From an uncultured Sutterella sp. (lineage in GTDB: Bacteria > Pseudomonadota > Gammaproteobacteria > Burkholderiales > Burkholderiaceae_F): a DNA stretch of 24,355 nucleotides. The notes beneath the pieces were generated by a model. That model worked only from the letters and a program-made list of their open reading frames with translations. It searched no databases and was not told where the DNA came from. A program made the position numbers and the translations under genes. The first letter of the stretch is position 1; each line of letters begins with the position of its first letter. Location of the stretch: the NCBI GenBank assembly GCA_905206365.1, contig CAJLHF010000034.1:1-24355 (forward strand). Reading direction: 5' to 3'. Below are positions 1 to 7,067 of this stretch, piece by piece.

Positions 1-2
1 GG

Positions 3-44
3 GTGCCTTATATCCCCGCCGTGAACGGCGGGGCTTTACGGCAC
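3..44. repeat. Nested hairpin at left edge, IS200/IS605-end-like
   Basis: A perfect 8-bp stem CCCCGCCG/CGGCGGGG (14-21 with 26-33) closes a TGAA loop and sits inside a second 5-bp pairing GTGCC/GGCAC (3-7 with 40-44). Read on the minus strand it is AAAGCCCCGCCGTTCACGGC followed by GGGG. That is the style of the subterminal hairpin at the tnpB end of many IS200/IS605-family elements. No tnpA or tnpB frame adjoins it inside the window, so it would be a relic or a solitary end. It could equally be the terminator of a gene lying left of the window. The structure is seen; the IS link is recollection of family style. Confidence 0.35.
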
Positions 45-211
45 GTCGGGTAAGAGTAGGGAGGGTCGAGAGGAAAGAATAAGTCTACTTTCGGAAACAA
101 TGGCGGCGGTGAGAAGCAGGTATCCGTACACGACAAACCTCGCAAATGAAGAAAATGAAGAAAGCGTGTCCGAATCCTGACATAACGAGCGTTCGGTTTG
201 TTTGGGGTGCA

Positions 212-244
212 GAAAAACACCCCGCGATCGGGACCGCAGGGCGT
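212..244 (-). terminator. Intrinsic terminator after the AlkZ-related gene
   Basis: On the minus strand ACGCCCTGCG pairs with CGCGGGGTGT (10 bp including G-U wobbles) around an 8-base loop. A T-rich tail over 213-217 follows. It begins about 27 bases after the stop codon at 271, the expected place for this gene's terminator. Bases 45-211 show nothing else I can name. Confidence 0.7.
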
Positions 245-270
245 ACGGGAAAAGACATCGCCGTAGGGAT

Positions 271-1059
271 TCACTTCCTCCCGGTGCTTGACGGTGCGGT
301 CTTTTCTGCTTTTCCTTTACGAGTGGTCCGGGCGGTCTTGGCGGCCCTTTTGGTTGTTTTGGCTTTCGGCCCCATCGCAAATTCGATCAGCCGTCGGACG
401 CCGTCGGGCGACCGTTCGAGCGCGTCGGGAACGACCGCGAGCACCCGCTCGAGAAGCGCCGCACGGGCGGCCTCGTACGTGCGTTCGGACCTGGGGAAGA
501 CCCGCTCGCGCCCGAGCTCTTCTTCGGGCCGCATGTACGCGGCCAGGGGCCACCCGTAGGGGCGACCTCCGCGGGTGAGCTTGTATTCGAAGGAGGCCGT
601 ATAGAGGAAGGTCGCCGTCTGAAGCCGCGCGAGCGCTGCGGGGATACCCTTCGGTTCGACGATGAGGTCCTCTTTGATGAGCGGTTCCGTACGGCTCTCG
701 CCGTGGGGGATCGCGTCGAGAACCGCGAGGTCGACGGGTTTCAAAAAGCCTGCTTCGAGCATTTCGCGGGGGTCGCGTCCGTCGCGACGAACGCGGACGA
801 AGTCGGGGAAAAGATCGATGTCGACGAAGCCCATCTTCCCGTCGAAGAGCTTCCCGTAGACGATCCGATCGTCCAACGCGACGTCCTGCCGGTAGTACCA
901 GGGATTGACGCTTTGGTCGTTCGAAATCCAGATGGCGGGGTCGGTGAGATCTCGAAGCGAAAACCCCGGGACGGGCGTGGAATAAAACGGCAGAAAGCCG
1001 ATTTCATGAACAAGGGCCGCGATGTCGCGACCGCTGCGAACGGTGACGGGTGCACGCAT
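271..1059 (-). CDS. AlkZ-related winged-helix-like protein
   Basis: The protein has 262 residues. The first ~180 resemble a family annotated as AlkZ-related or winged-helix DNA-binding in gut Firmicutes. Landmarks in order are EIGFLPFY near the start, VPGFS, NPWYYR, YGKLFDGKMGFV, and late RGGRPYGWPLAAY, the RxxGxPYGWP signature I remember from that family. AlkZ itself unhooks DNA crosslinks, but these relatives lack a proven activity and I see no QxQ-type catalytic motif. The last ~35 residues are a Lys/Arg/Ala/Thr-rich tail (from FAMGPKAK on), probably disordered and able to touch nucleic acid. The ATG at 1057-1059 is preceded by CCGGAGG about 10 bases upstream, which fixes the start. It lies downstream of the stress-protein gene on the same strand, but a terminator separates them. 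Family assignment is from memory of sequence pattern; function is unknown. Confidence 0.6.
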   Translation of the reverse strand: MRAPVTVRSGRDIAALVHEIGFLPFYSTPVPGFSLRDLTDPAIWISNDQSVNPWYYRQDVALDDRIVYGKLFDGKMGFVDIDLFPDFVRVRRDGRDPREMLEAGFLKPVDLAVLDAIPHGESRTEPLIKEDLIVEPKGIPAALARLQTATFLYTASFEYKLTRGGRPYGWPLAAYMRPEEELGRERVFPRSERTYEAARAALLERVLAVVPDALERSPDGVRRLIEFAMGPKAKTTKRAAKTARTTRKGKAEKTAPSSTGRK

Positions 1060-1100
1060 GGCAGAGTGCCTCCGGTGAAAAGTGTTCGAAAAACGATTCG

Positions 1101-1163
1101 GAAAAAAGCAAAACGGCCGGAAACGGCGCCTCGGTGCGATGCACTGCGGAAGCGTTTCCGGCC
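1101..1163 (-). terminator. Terminator between stress protein and AlkZ-related gene
   Basis: On the minus strand GGCCGGAAAC (1154-1163) pairs perfectly with GTTTCCGGCC (1115-1124). The T-rich GTTTTGCTTTTTTCC follows. The ~29-base apical segment can fold further (GTGC/GCAC). It ends only ~40 bases before the start codon of the downstream gene. It is either the stress-protein terminator with read-through or an attenuator. Confidence 0.7.
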
Positions 1164-1228
1164 TGCGGCTTCGACGATTTGAGGACGGTCCGTCGAGGGG
1201 CCGTCCGGAAAGGTCGAAGATCGTCGGG

Positions 1229-2131
1229 TTAGTTGCGAACGATGAGAATCGGCGCCTTCGTTTCGGCGGCGATGTGCATCGCGGTCGAGCCCATCACGGC
1301 CGAGGAGAAGTTCCCGCGCCCGTGCGAGCCCATGACGAGCATGTCGAGGTTCGCGTCCGCATATTCGGCAATCGTCGTCGCGGCCTCGCCCGTCAAATGC
1401 CGGGCTTCGCAGGGAAGACCCGCCGCGCGGAAGAGTTCGATCGCGGGCCGGACGGCTTCTTCGAAGAGTTTCGTCTGAGCGTCGGTGAATTCCTTTTCGG
1501 TCACGAGCGGCCCGATCGTATCGACCATGTAAGCCGAGGTCGAAAGGAGCGTGTGGTAGGCGGGCGTTGCGTGAACGATTTCAAAGGTCGCGTTCGGGCC
1601 GAAGAATTCGGCGTTCGAAAGGACGTATTCGACGGCGGCAATCCCGTTTTCGGCTCCGTCGACCGCAATCCCCACCTTGACGTTGCTCGTCTCGGGAACG
1701 GGCGTTTCGTTGCGGATGAGAAGAAGCGGCGTCTTCGTGTGTGCCAAGACGCTCGTCGAAACGGACCCCAAGAAGAAGCCTTTCACGGGGTTGAGACCGC
1801 GCGTACCCATCACGATGAGGTCCGCTTCGGTGCGATCGGCTTCTTCGGCAATGGCGGTGCCCGCATCGCCGAGAATCACCTTTTCTTCGGGTTCGAGCCC
1901 CGAAAGGTCGATGTCCGCCTTGATGGCATCGAACACCTTGCGGCCTTCGGCTTCGTAGGCCGAACGCACGGCCTGAAGGTCCAGAAACTGCATCACGGCC
2001 GAGGGAACCGAATGCTGAACGTTGACGAGGTCGATCGTCGGGCTCGAACCGAGCAACGCCCGACGGGCGGCGAGGAACTGAAGGACTTTGCGGCTGTGGC
2101 TGCTGCCGTCGACGGGAACGAGAATGCGCAT
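1229..2131 (-). CDS. Universal stress protein, tandem UspA domains
   Basis: The product has 300 residues with two Usp domains, roughly 1-145 and 150-300, each an alpha/beta nucleotide-binding fold. Both keep the ATP-binding signature G-x2-G-x9-G-S/T: GTRG at 109-112 with GS at 122-123, and GSHG at 268-271 with GS at 281-282. That predicts an ATP-binding (UspA-FG/E-like) type. The start opens MRILVPVDGS, the canonical first strand, and the ATG at 2129-2131 follows an AGGAGGT 8 bases upstream, so the longer open frame to 3187 is not used. Such cytosolic proteins accumulate under starvation, redox and other stress. The gene is followed by its own terminator and preceded by a long non-coding region that must hold its promoter. 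Confidence 0.93.
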   Translation of the reverse strand: MRILVPVDGSSHSRKVLQFLAARRALLGSSPTIDLVNVQHSVPSAVMQFLDLQAVRSAYEAEGRKVFDAIKADIDLSGLEPEEKVILGDAGTAIAEEADRTEADLIVMGTRGLNPVKGFFLGSVSTSVLAHTKTPLLLIRNETPVPETSNVKVGIAVDGAENGIAAVEYVLSNAEFFGPNATFEIVHATPAYHTLLSTSAYMVDTIGPLVTEKEFTDAQTKLFEEAVRPAIELFRAAGLPCEARHLTGEAATTIAEYADANLDMLVMGSHGRGNFSSAVMGSTAMHIAAETKAPILIVRN

Positions 2132-3173
2132 GGGTTTACCTCCTGGGGTGAAAATCGGACGCGAAAAGGCCGATTCCTTATGACCATTCTGACATAACGC
2201 AGGCGGTGAGGCGGCCGGAACAAAGACACCGAGGTTCGTCGAAACGCTTCTCTTTGCGCGGGAGCGCTTTTCCCAAGGGGTTTTACCTTGGGCGGCGGTG
2301 GAGTTGCGTCGTTCGGGCCGAAAGAGAACGTTGTCGGAGGCGAGGAACAATGACGAAGCGGGTCGGAACGCCCGAGTCGGGATCGACGCTCGAGTGTTTT
2401 GAAACTCCCGAAGCAGAAAGCCCCCGTTTGTTGCAGATGTCCCGTCCTTTCGGACAAGTCGGAGCCGTGCGGGGTATCGAGAGGGAGTCGCAGGACGGAT
2501 AAATCGAAAAGTCAAGAACCGTGCTCGGATTTTCGGAGGGGAGTCTTCTCTTTTTCGAAACTTTGAGGTCGTGTCCGCTCGGCCGCCCGCTTTCACCAAT
2601 CCGCTCATACCCCGAAACTCGGCGGAATCGATTAGGCAGAAGGGCGTAGCTTCGTTGCCGAACATCATCAACCGGAGAGGGCCGCGCGAAAAAGTCGGGT
2701 AAACGGGCCGAGGTAGGACCACGCCTTCGAAAAATTCGTGCAAATTAAAAGCAACGGGAGACGCAAAACGCGCTTCCCGGAAACAGGGCGCCGAGGGCGG
2801 AAACGTTCCGAGGCACCCGTTCCGCCGACGGAGCGAAAGTTCGAAGGCGGGACGCATTCGCAGATAGAGGCGCGGTGCGGAAGAGTACCGGGTGCGAGAC
2901 GGCAGTCGAGGACCCCCGGGAAAGGCCAAACCGCCGAAACTCCGATCGAGGCGTCGGTCGGGCGTTGGGCGCGGGAGAAATACTTCCGCGACTCCCGAAA
3001 GTCCGCAAGGGCTTTTGGAGGAGCTATCGATCGCGACGACGTTCGCTTTCTCGGAGTGTGCCTCCGGGAGGGCGGCCGAAACCGCCATCGAGGGTTCCGG
3101 CCACGAGGGCGTTCGTCGGATCGAGCTCTCGGCCGGAATCCGCCCGAGACGCGGCCGTTCGGCCTCCGAAAGG
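2132..3173. other. Long intergenic region without a credible gene
   Basis: About 1.04 kb lies between the leftward stress-protein gene and the rightward permease gene. Open frames exist on both strands, but their products are Arg/Pro/Ser-rich, lack good ribosome sites and match nothing, so I read them as chance frames in GC-rich DNA. Visible items are a 7-bp hairpin CCCAAGG/CCTTGGG (2272-2292), a TTATG/CATAA inverted repeat about 50 bases before the stress-protein start (2179-2198), and a small AT-rich patch near 2736-2752. The last could hold a promoter for the permease operon. I recognise no riboswitch class. Confidence 0.6.
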
Positions 3174-3215
3174 AGAAGAAGTTGCATCGATACGCGATGC
3201 AGCTTCTTTTTTTTT
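3174..3215 (+). terminator. Strong intrinsic terminator just upstream of the permease
   Basis: An uninterrupted stem runs 3176-3189 against 3195-3208 (14 bp, core GCATCG/CGATGC, one G-U wobble) around the loop ATACG. A run of nine T residues at 3207-3215 overlaps its end. It ends only 20 bases before the permease ATG, with no room for a promoter between them. It therefore looks like a transcription attenuator in the permease leader, or the end of an untranslated RNA that is partly read through. Confidence 0.85.
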
Positions 3216-3235
3216 CATCTTTCGGAGACTCATCC

Positions 3236-4627
3236 ATGACGGAACTTCGTCGTGAAATCGGCCTCTTCGGAGGCATATCGGTCCTCGCGGGCATCATGAT
3301 CGGCTCGGGGATCTTCTATATCGGCGGGATCGTACTCGAGCGTTCGGGCATGAACCTCGGGCTCGCCCTTCTCGTCTGGATCGCGGGGGGCCTCATTACC
3401 CTCATGAGCGGCGTTTGCTACGCGGAACTCGGCGCGATGATGCCGAAGGCCGGGGGCTCCTACGTGTATCTGCGCGAAGCCTACGGCGAACGCACGGCCT
3501 TCGTGAGCGGCTTTTCGAGTTTCGTGCTCTCCGCTTCCGCGTCGATTGCCGCCTTGGCGGTGGCCTTTGCGTCGGCCCTTTCGACCGTCTTTCCGATGGG
3601 GCCCTTGGCGCAGAAGTTCATTGCCGCGGGGACGATCCTGCTTTTGACGCTTGTGAACATCCGGGGCGTGCGTGCCGGGGCTGCCGTGCAGAACGTCTTC
3701 ATGGTTCTGAAGCTCCTTCCGATCGCGGTGATTCTCGGTGCGGGTCTCATTCTGGGCGATGTTGAAACGCCGGTCATCACGCTCCCCGACGAGCTTCCTT
3801 CTGCGGGTACGCTTCTTTCCACCGTCGCCTTTGCGGTCGTTGCTACCCTCTGGGCCTACGAAGGCTGGACGAACCTCAACAGCATCGCGGAAGAAATCAA
3901 GAACCCGCGCCGCACGCTCCCCTTGGCGATCATCCTCTCGATCGTCGGCGTCACGCTCCTCTATGTTCTCTTCAACTACTCGATCTTCCGCGTTTTGCCC
4001 TACGAAACGATTCGCGCCATGATCGAAGGAGGCGACTATTACCTCGGTCGCGAAGCGGCTGACGTGCTCTTCGGTACCTTCGGCGGTACCGTGGTTGCGG
4101 CTGCGATGATTCTCGCGATCTTCAATTCCCTGAACGGTTGCGTGATGGTCTTTCCCCGGGTCTACTACGCGATGGCGCGCGACGGTGCGATGGTCCGCGC
4201 TCTGGGAACCCTCCACGGCAACTTCCGTACGCCCGTCAACGCGCTCCTTGCTTCCGCCGCCATTTCGATCGGGCTCGTCTTCATGCGCGACCTCGGGGGG
4301 CTCACGAGTCTCGTCGCGGTCTCCGGGATCATCTTCAACGGTCTCACTTTCTACGCCGTGATCGTCCTGCGTCGCCGTTATCCGACGATGGAACGCCCCT
4401 ACAAGGTTTGGCTCTATCCGTACCTCATCTGGGCCGTGATCGCCGTGATGGTCGGGCTCCTCGTCTCGACCCTGCTCGAAGATCCCTTCACCGCGATGCT
4501 GAACCTCATCGTTCCCGCAATTGCGCTCGCGATCTTCAAGGTCTTCTTCGAAAAGTCGTCCGAAGAAGCGGCCCGCCGTCGCTCGGAGTCGCGCATCGCT
4601 CGGCCGGCCCTTGCCGCCGACGACTGA
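3236..4627 (+). CDS. APC-family amino acid permease, LAT/SteT-like
   Basis: The protein has 463 residues and about 12 hydrophobic helices, the usual APC-superfamily size and topology. The N-terminus MTELRREIGLFGGISVLAGI runs into MIGSGIF, the unwound TM1 substrate motif (GSG) of this family. Later landmarks are YAELGAMMPKAGGSYVYLREAYGE split by TM2-3, AYEGWTNLN in TM6, and EEIKNPRRTLPLAI after it. The pattern is close to the B. subtilis serine/threonine exchanger SteT and other L-type transporters, but the substrate cannot be read from sequence. The start at 3236 follows GGAG about 10 bases upstream; in-frame codons further upstream lie in non-coding DNA. It is the first gene of a two-gene unit, with 73 bases to the amidohydrolase gene, suggesting import of that enzyme's substrate or export of its product. 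A strong terminator precedes it. Confidence 0.92.
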   Translation: MTELRREIGLFGGISVLAGIMIGSGIFYIGGIVLERSGMNLGLALLVWIAGGLITLMSGVCYAELGAMMPKAGGSYVYLREAYGERTAFVSGFSSFVLSASASIAALAVAFASALSTVFPMGPLAQKFIAAGTILLLTLVNIRGVRAGAAVQNVFMVLKLLPIAVILGAGLILGDVETPVITLPDELPSAGTLLSTVAFAVVATLWAYEGWTNLNSIAEEIKNPRRTLPLAIILSIVGVTLLYVLFNYSIFRVLPYETIRAMIEGGDYYLGREAADVLFGTFGGTVVAAAMILAIFNSLNGCVMVFPRVYYAMARDGAMVRALGTLHGNFRTPVNALLASAAISIGLVFMRDLGGLTSLVAVSGIIFNGLTFYAVIVLRRRYPTMERPYKVWLYPYLIWAVIAVMVGLLVSTLLEDPFTAMLNLIVPAIALAIFKVFFEKSSEEAARRRSESRIARPALAADD

Positions 4628-4700
4628 TCGGGGAACAACCCGGAACGACTTGCGAACACCGCGCACACCGAACACGAATTGCGAAATTGGGAAATCGATC

Positions 4701-6413
4701 ATGGAAAACCGCAACATCTGCTCCTGTACCGACACTTCTTCGAACACCCCGACCGTGACCGCAACCCTCATCGAGAACGCCCGCGTCTATGCGGACACGA
4801 ACCGATTCGAGGAAGCAATCCTCATCGTCGGCGACACGATCCGCGCCGTGGGGCCCGCGGAAGCTCTTCGCCGCGCCGCCCCCGTCGGCACCCGCATCAT
4901 CGACGCCCGCGGGCGCCTTGTGATCCCGGGCTTCAACGACAGCCACTGCCACCTGATGTCGGCGGGCCGTACGCTCGACGAAATCGACCTGCAGCACGTG
5001 CGGAGCCTCGAAGAGATGCTAGCGACGATCCGCGCCTACCTCAAAGCGCACCCGACCGCTCCGGGCACGGTCCTGCACGGTCGCGGCTGGAACCACGACT
5101 TCTTTACGGACGTCGCGCGCATGCCGCTTGCTTCCGACCTCGACGCGGTCGCGCCCGACGTGGGACTGGTGCTTGAGCGCACCTGCGGTCACGTGGCGGT
5201 CGCGAACACCGTTGCGATGCGTGCGGCCGGCATCAGCCGCGACACGGTCCCGAACGCGGGCGGCGACATCGGGCGCGACGACGCGGGCGAGCCTAACGGG
5301 ATCTTTGCCGAAAACGCGCTCGCCCAGATCTACGCGGCGATTCCTCCGGTCGATCGTGCGGCGCGCCGCCGGCATCTGCGCGCCGCGCTTCGCCACGCGG
5401 CCGCCTCGGGCGTGACGAGCGTGCATACGATGGACGTGCAGGGGGACAATTGGGCGGAGACGTTCGAAGACTACGATACGGTCCTCTCGATGCTCCCGAC
5501 CCTGCGCGTCAACCACCAGATGTGCTTCATGACGCCGGAGCTTCTGGAAAACTTCCTCGCCTCGGGCCTTCGTACGGGGGATGCGGCGGGTGCGACCGGG
5601 AACCGCTTCAATCGCGTCGGTCCCCTGAAGCTCTTCGTCGACGGCTCGCTGGGTGCCCGCACGGCGCTCCTCCGCGCGCCTTACCGAGACGATCCGGGCA
5701 CCTCGGGGATTGCGACTCTCACCCCCGCGGAACTCTCGACCCTCGTCGACCGCGCGGTGGCGGCGGGTCTTCAGACGACCATCCACGCGATCGGGGACGG
5801 TGCGATCGAACGCGTGATCGACGCCTACGAAACGCACACGACGGAAAACGCGGGTGCGGCTTGCAACCCCGCACGGCTCGGAATCGTGCACGTGCAGATC
5901 ACGGATCGGGCGCTCCTGGAACGCATGGCCCGCCGCTCGATTCTCGCTCACGTGCAGCCGATCTTCCTTCAGTACGACACGACGATCGCGGAGGACCGTG
6001 TGGGTGCTGAGCTCGCGTCGACGAGCTACGCCTTCCGCACGATGGAAGAACTCGGGATCCCCGTTTCTTACGGTACCGACAGTCCCGTCGAAGACCTGAA
6101 CCCCTGGCGGAATCTTGCGAGCGCCGTGACACGCACGCGCTTCGAAGGAAACGCAGCTCCCTGGCACCCCGAAGAGTGCGTGACGGTCGCGCAAGCCGTC
6201 GACGCCTATACGGCGGGGAGCGCCTTTGCGAGCTTCGAAGAGCAGACGAAGGGGCGACTCCTTCCCGGGTACCTTGCGGACCTCGTCATCTGCGACACCG
6301 ACCTCTTTGCGGTTTCCGCCGATCGCATCGCCGACACGCGCGCCGTTCTCACCATGACGGGCGGGCGCATCGTCTGGAACCTTGAGGGCGAGACGGACGT
6401 CAATTTCGACTGA
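4701..6413 (+). CDS. YtcJ-like metal-dependent amidohydrolase (amidohydrolase 3)
   Basis: The enzyme has 570 residues, as is typical for YtcJ-type members of the amidohydrolase superfamily. Metal-centre landmarks are NDSHCHL (His82, His84), LKLFVDGSLGA with a Lys at about 310 (probable carbamylated or bridging lysine), TIHAIGDGA (His362), VHVQ (His397) and YGTDSPVED (Asp460). No signal peptide is seen, so it should be cytosolic. Characterised relatives hydrolyse N-substituted formamides and other amides or imides; the substrate here is unknown. The ATG at 4701 is chosen because homology-like sequence (LIENARVYADTN) begins soon after it; the ribosome site is weak (GGGAAAT). The unusual N-terminal ~18 residues are Cys/Thr/Ser-rich. 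It follows the amino acid permease by 73 bases and is very probably cotranscribed with it. Confidence 0.88.
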   Translation: MENRNICSCTDTSSNTPTVTATLIENARVYADTNRFEEAILIVGDTIRAVGPAEALRRAAPVGTRIIDARGRLVIPGFNDSHCHLMSAGRTLDEIDLQHVRSLEEMLATIRAYLKAHPTAPGTVLHGRGWNHDFFTDVARMPLASDLDAVAPDVGLVLERTCGHVAVANTVAMRAAGISRDTVPNAGGDIGRDDAGEPNGIFAENALAQIYAAIPPVDRAARRRHLRAALRHAAASGVTSVHTMDVQGDNWAETFEDYDTVLSMLPTLRVNHQMCFMTPELLENFLASGLRTGDAAGATGNRFNRVGPLKLFVDGSLGARTALLRAPYRDDPGTSGIATLTPAELSTLVDRAVAAGLQTTIHAIGDGAIERVIDAYETHTTENAGAACNPARLGIVHVQITDRALLERMARRSILAHVQPIFLQYDTTIAEDRVGAELASTSYAFRTMEELGIPVSYGTDSPVEDLNPWRNLASAVTRTRFEGNAAPWHPEECVTVAQAVDAYTAGSAFASFEEQTKGRLLPGYLADLVICDTDLFAVSADRIADTRAVLTMTGGRIVWNLEGETDVNFD

Positions 6414-6569
6414 GGATTTTCCGACACGAGCTTCCGAGCCTCGGGGGGGAGGGTTGCCGGCCTGGGCCCTCTCCCTCGGGAATACCGCCTGCGGTGTTGC
6501 GCTTTCATCGCGAAGAGCCGGGCGTCCGGCCGATCCCGGATCTTTGACGGGCCGATCGATTTCTCGCTT
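6414..6569. other. 3' untranslated stretch after the amidohydrolase
   Basis: No gene is visible. A repeated octamer GGCCGATC occurs twice (6527-6534 and 6551-6558), and a small ACCGC/GCGGT hairpin lies near 6483-6494. No terminator is seen close to the amidohydrolase stop; the first convincing one is at 6728. Confidence 0.4.
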
Positions 6570-6771
6570 CTTTCCCGAAGAGGGTCGAAGCCGGGCAGGT
6601 TTCAATCGCCTGAGCCTCTCGCTTCGGCCTGCTCGGGAAAGAAGATTCGGGTCCGCACCGCGCCGTTCGGCGTCGGGCGGGGGCTTCCCCGTTCCGCGCC
6701 TCAAGGAGAACGCCGCGACGGATCCACCGGGATCTCTCGTCCGACGAACGGACGGCGGTCCCGTTTTTTTT
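6570..6771 (+). ncRNA. Candidate structured RNA ending in an intrinsic terminator
   Basis: Four hairpins are stacked in about 200 bases. The first (6570-6641) has an outer 9-bp stem CTTTCCCGA/TCGGGAAAG, an inner CGAAGC/GCTTCG stem and an apical GGCAGG/CCTGAGCC pairing. The second (6660-6673) is GCGCC/GGCGT with a GTTC loop. The third (6678-6691) is CGGGG/CCCCG with a 4-base loop. The fourth is the terminator at 6728-6771. The stretch has no plausible reading frame. It lies between the amidohydrolase and the aminotransferase, so it may be an independent small RNA, a 3'-UTR-derived RNA or an attenuating leader of the aminotransferase. GC-rich DNA forms chance hairpins, so this stays tentative. 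Confidence 0.35.
6728..6771 (+). terminator. Intrinsic terminator
   Basis: The outer stem CGGGATC/GGTCCCG (6728-6734 with 6757-6763, one G-U) carries the inner perfect stem CGTCCG/CGGACG (6738-6743 with 6749-6754) and an ACGAA loop. Eight T residues follow at 6764-6771. It lies 315 bases after the amidohydrolase stop and about 300 bases before the aminotransferase start. Confidence 0.8.
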
Positions 6772-7067
6772 ACGGGCGAGAAGGCGGATGGGTTCGAGAA
6801 GGAAGAGTACGACGGGGGCGTTCGTTCGAAGAAGCGGAAAACGTCCGATCGGGTAGGAGGTTTTGCGGGGGTGAAATCGTGAAAAAGCCCGAAAATAGGG
6901 CTGAAAGCAGGCGGCATAGGCGTTTTCCTTAAGGTGATCGAAGGAAAGGTCCTCTATTCTTGAGTGAAGATGTTTCCGATCCGCGAAGCGGTTCGGAATT
7001 CGAGACCGACGACGGCTCGGGTCGCGGTCCTCGCATTTTTCAGCCCGAGCTCCCGAAGGACGAGCCC

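Noticed and set aside
2206..2502. 98-residue plus-strand frame upstream of the stress protein
   Set aside because: Arg/Ser-rich with no ribosome site or family resemblance.
2660..2760. GGAGAG motif in the permease upstream region as a glycine riboswitch
   Set aside because: The other conserved segments of that riboswitch are not present.
2738..3235. In-frame 5' extension of the permease (166 extra residues)
   Set aside because: It is Arg-rich, passes through an intrinsic terminator, and the family N-terminus starts at 3236.
3230..4771. 513-residue minus-strand open frame opposite the permease
   Set aside because: It is a shadow frame: Asp/Glu/His/Arg-rich low-complexity product, no family, and the plus strand encodes a clear permease.
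5019..6917. 632-residue minus-strand open frame opposite the amidohydrolase
   Set aside because: Shadow of the amidohydrolase; Arg-rich product with no recognisable domain.
6960..7067. TTG start giving a 36-residue extension of the aminotransferase
   Set aside because: The standard N-terminus and a ribosome site are at 7068; the extension is not family-like.
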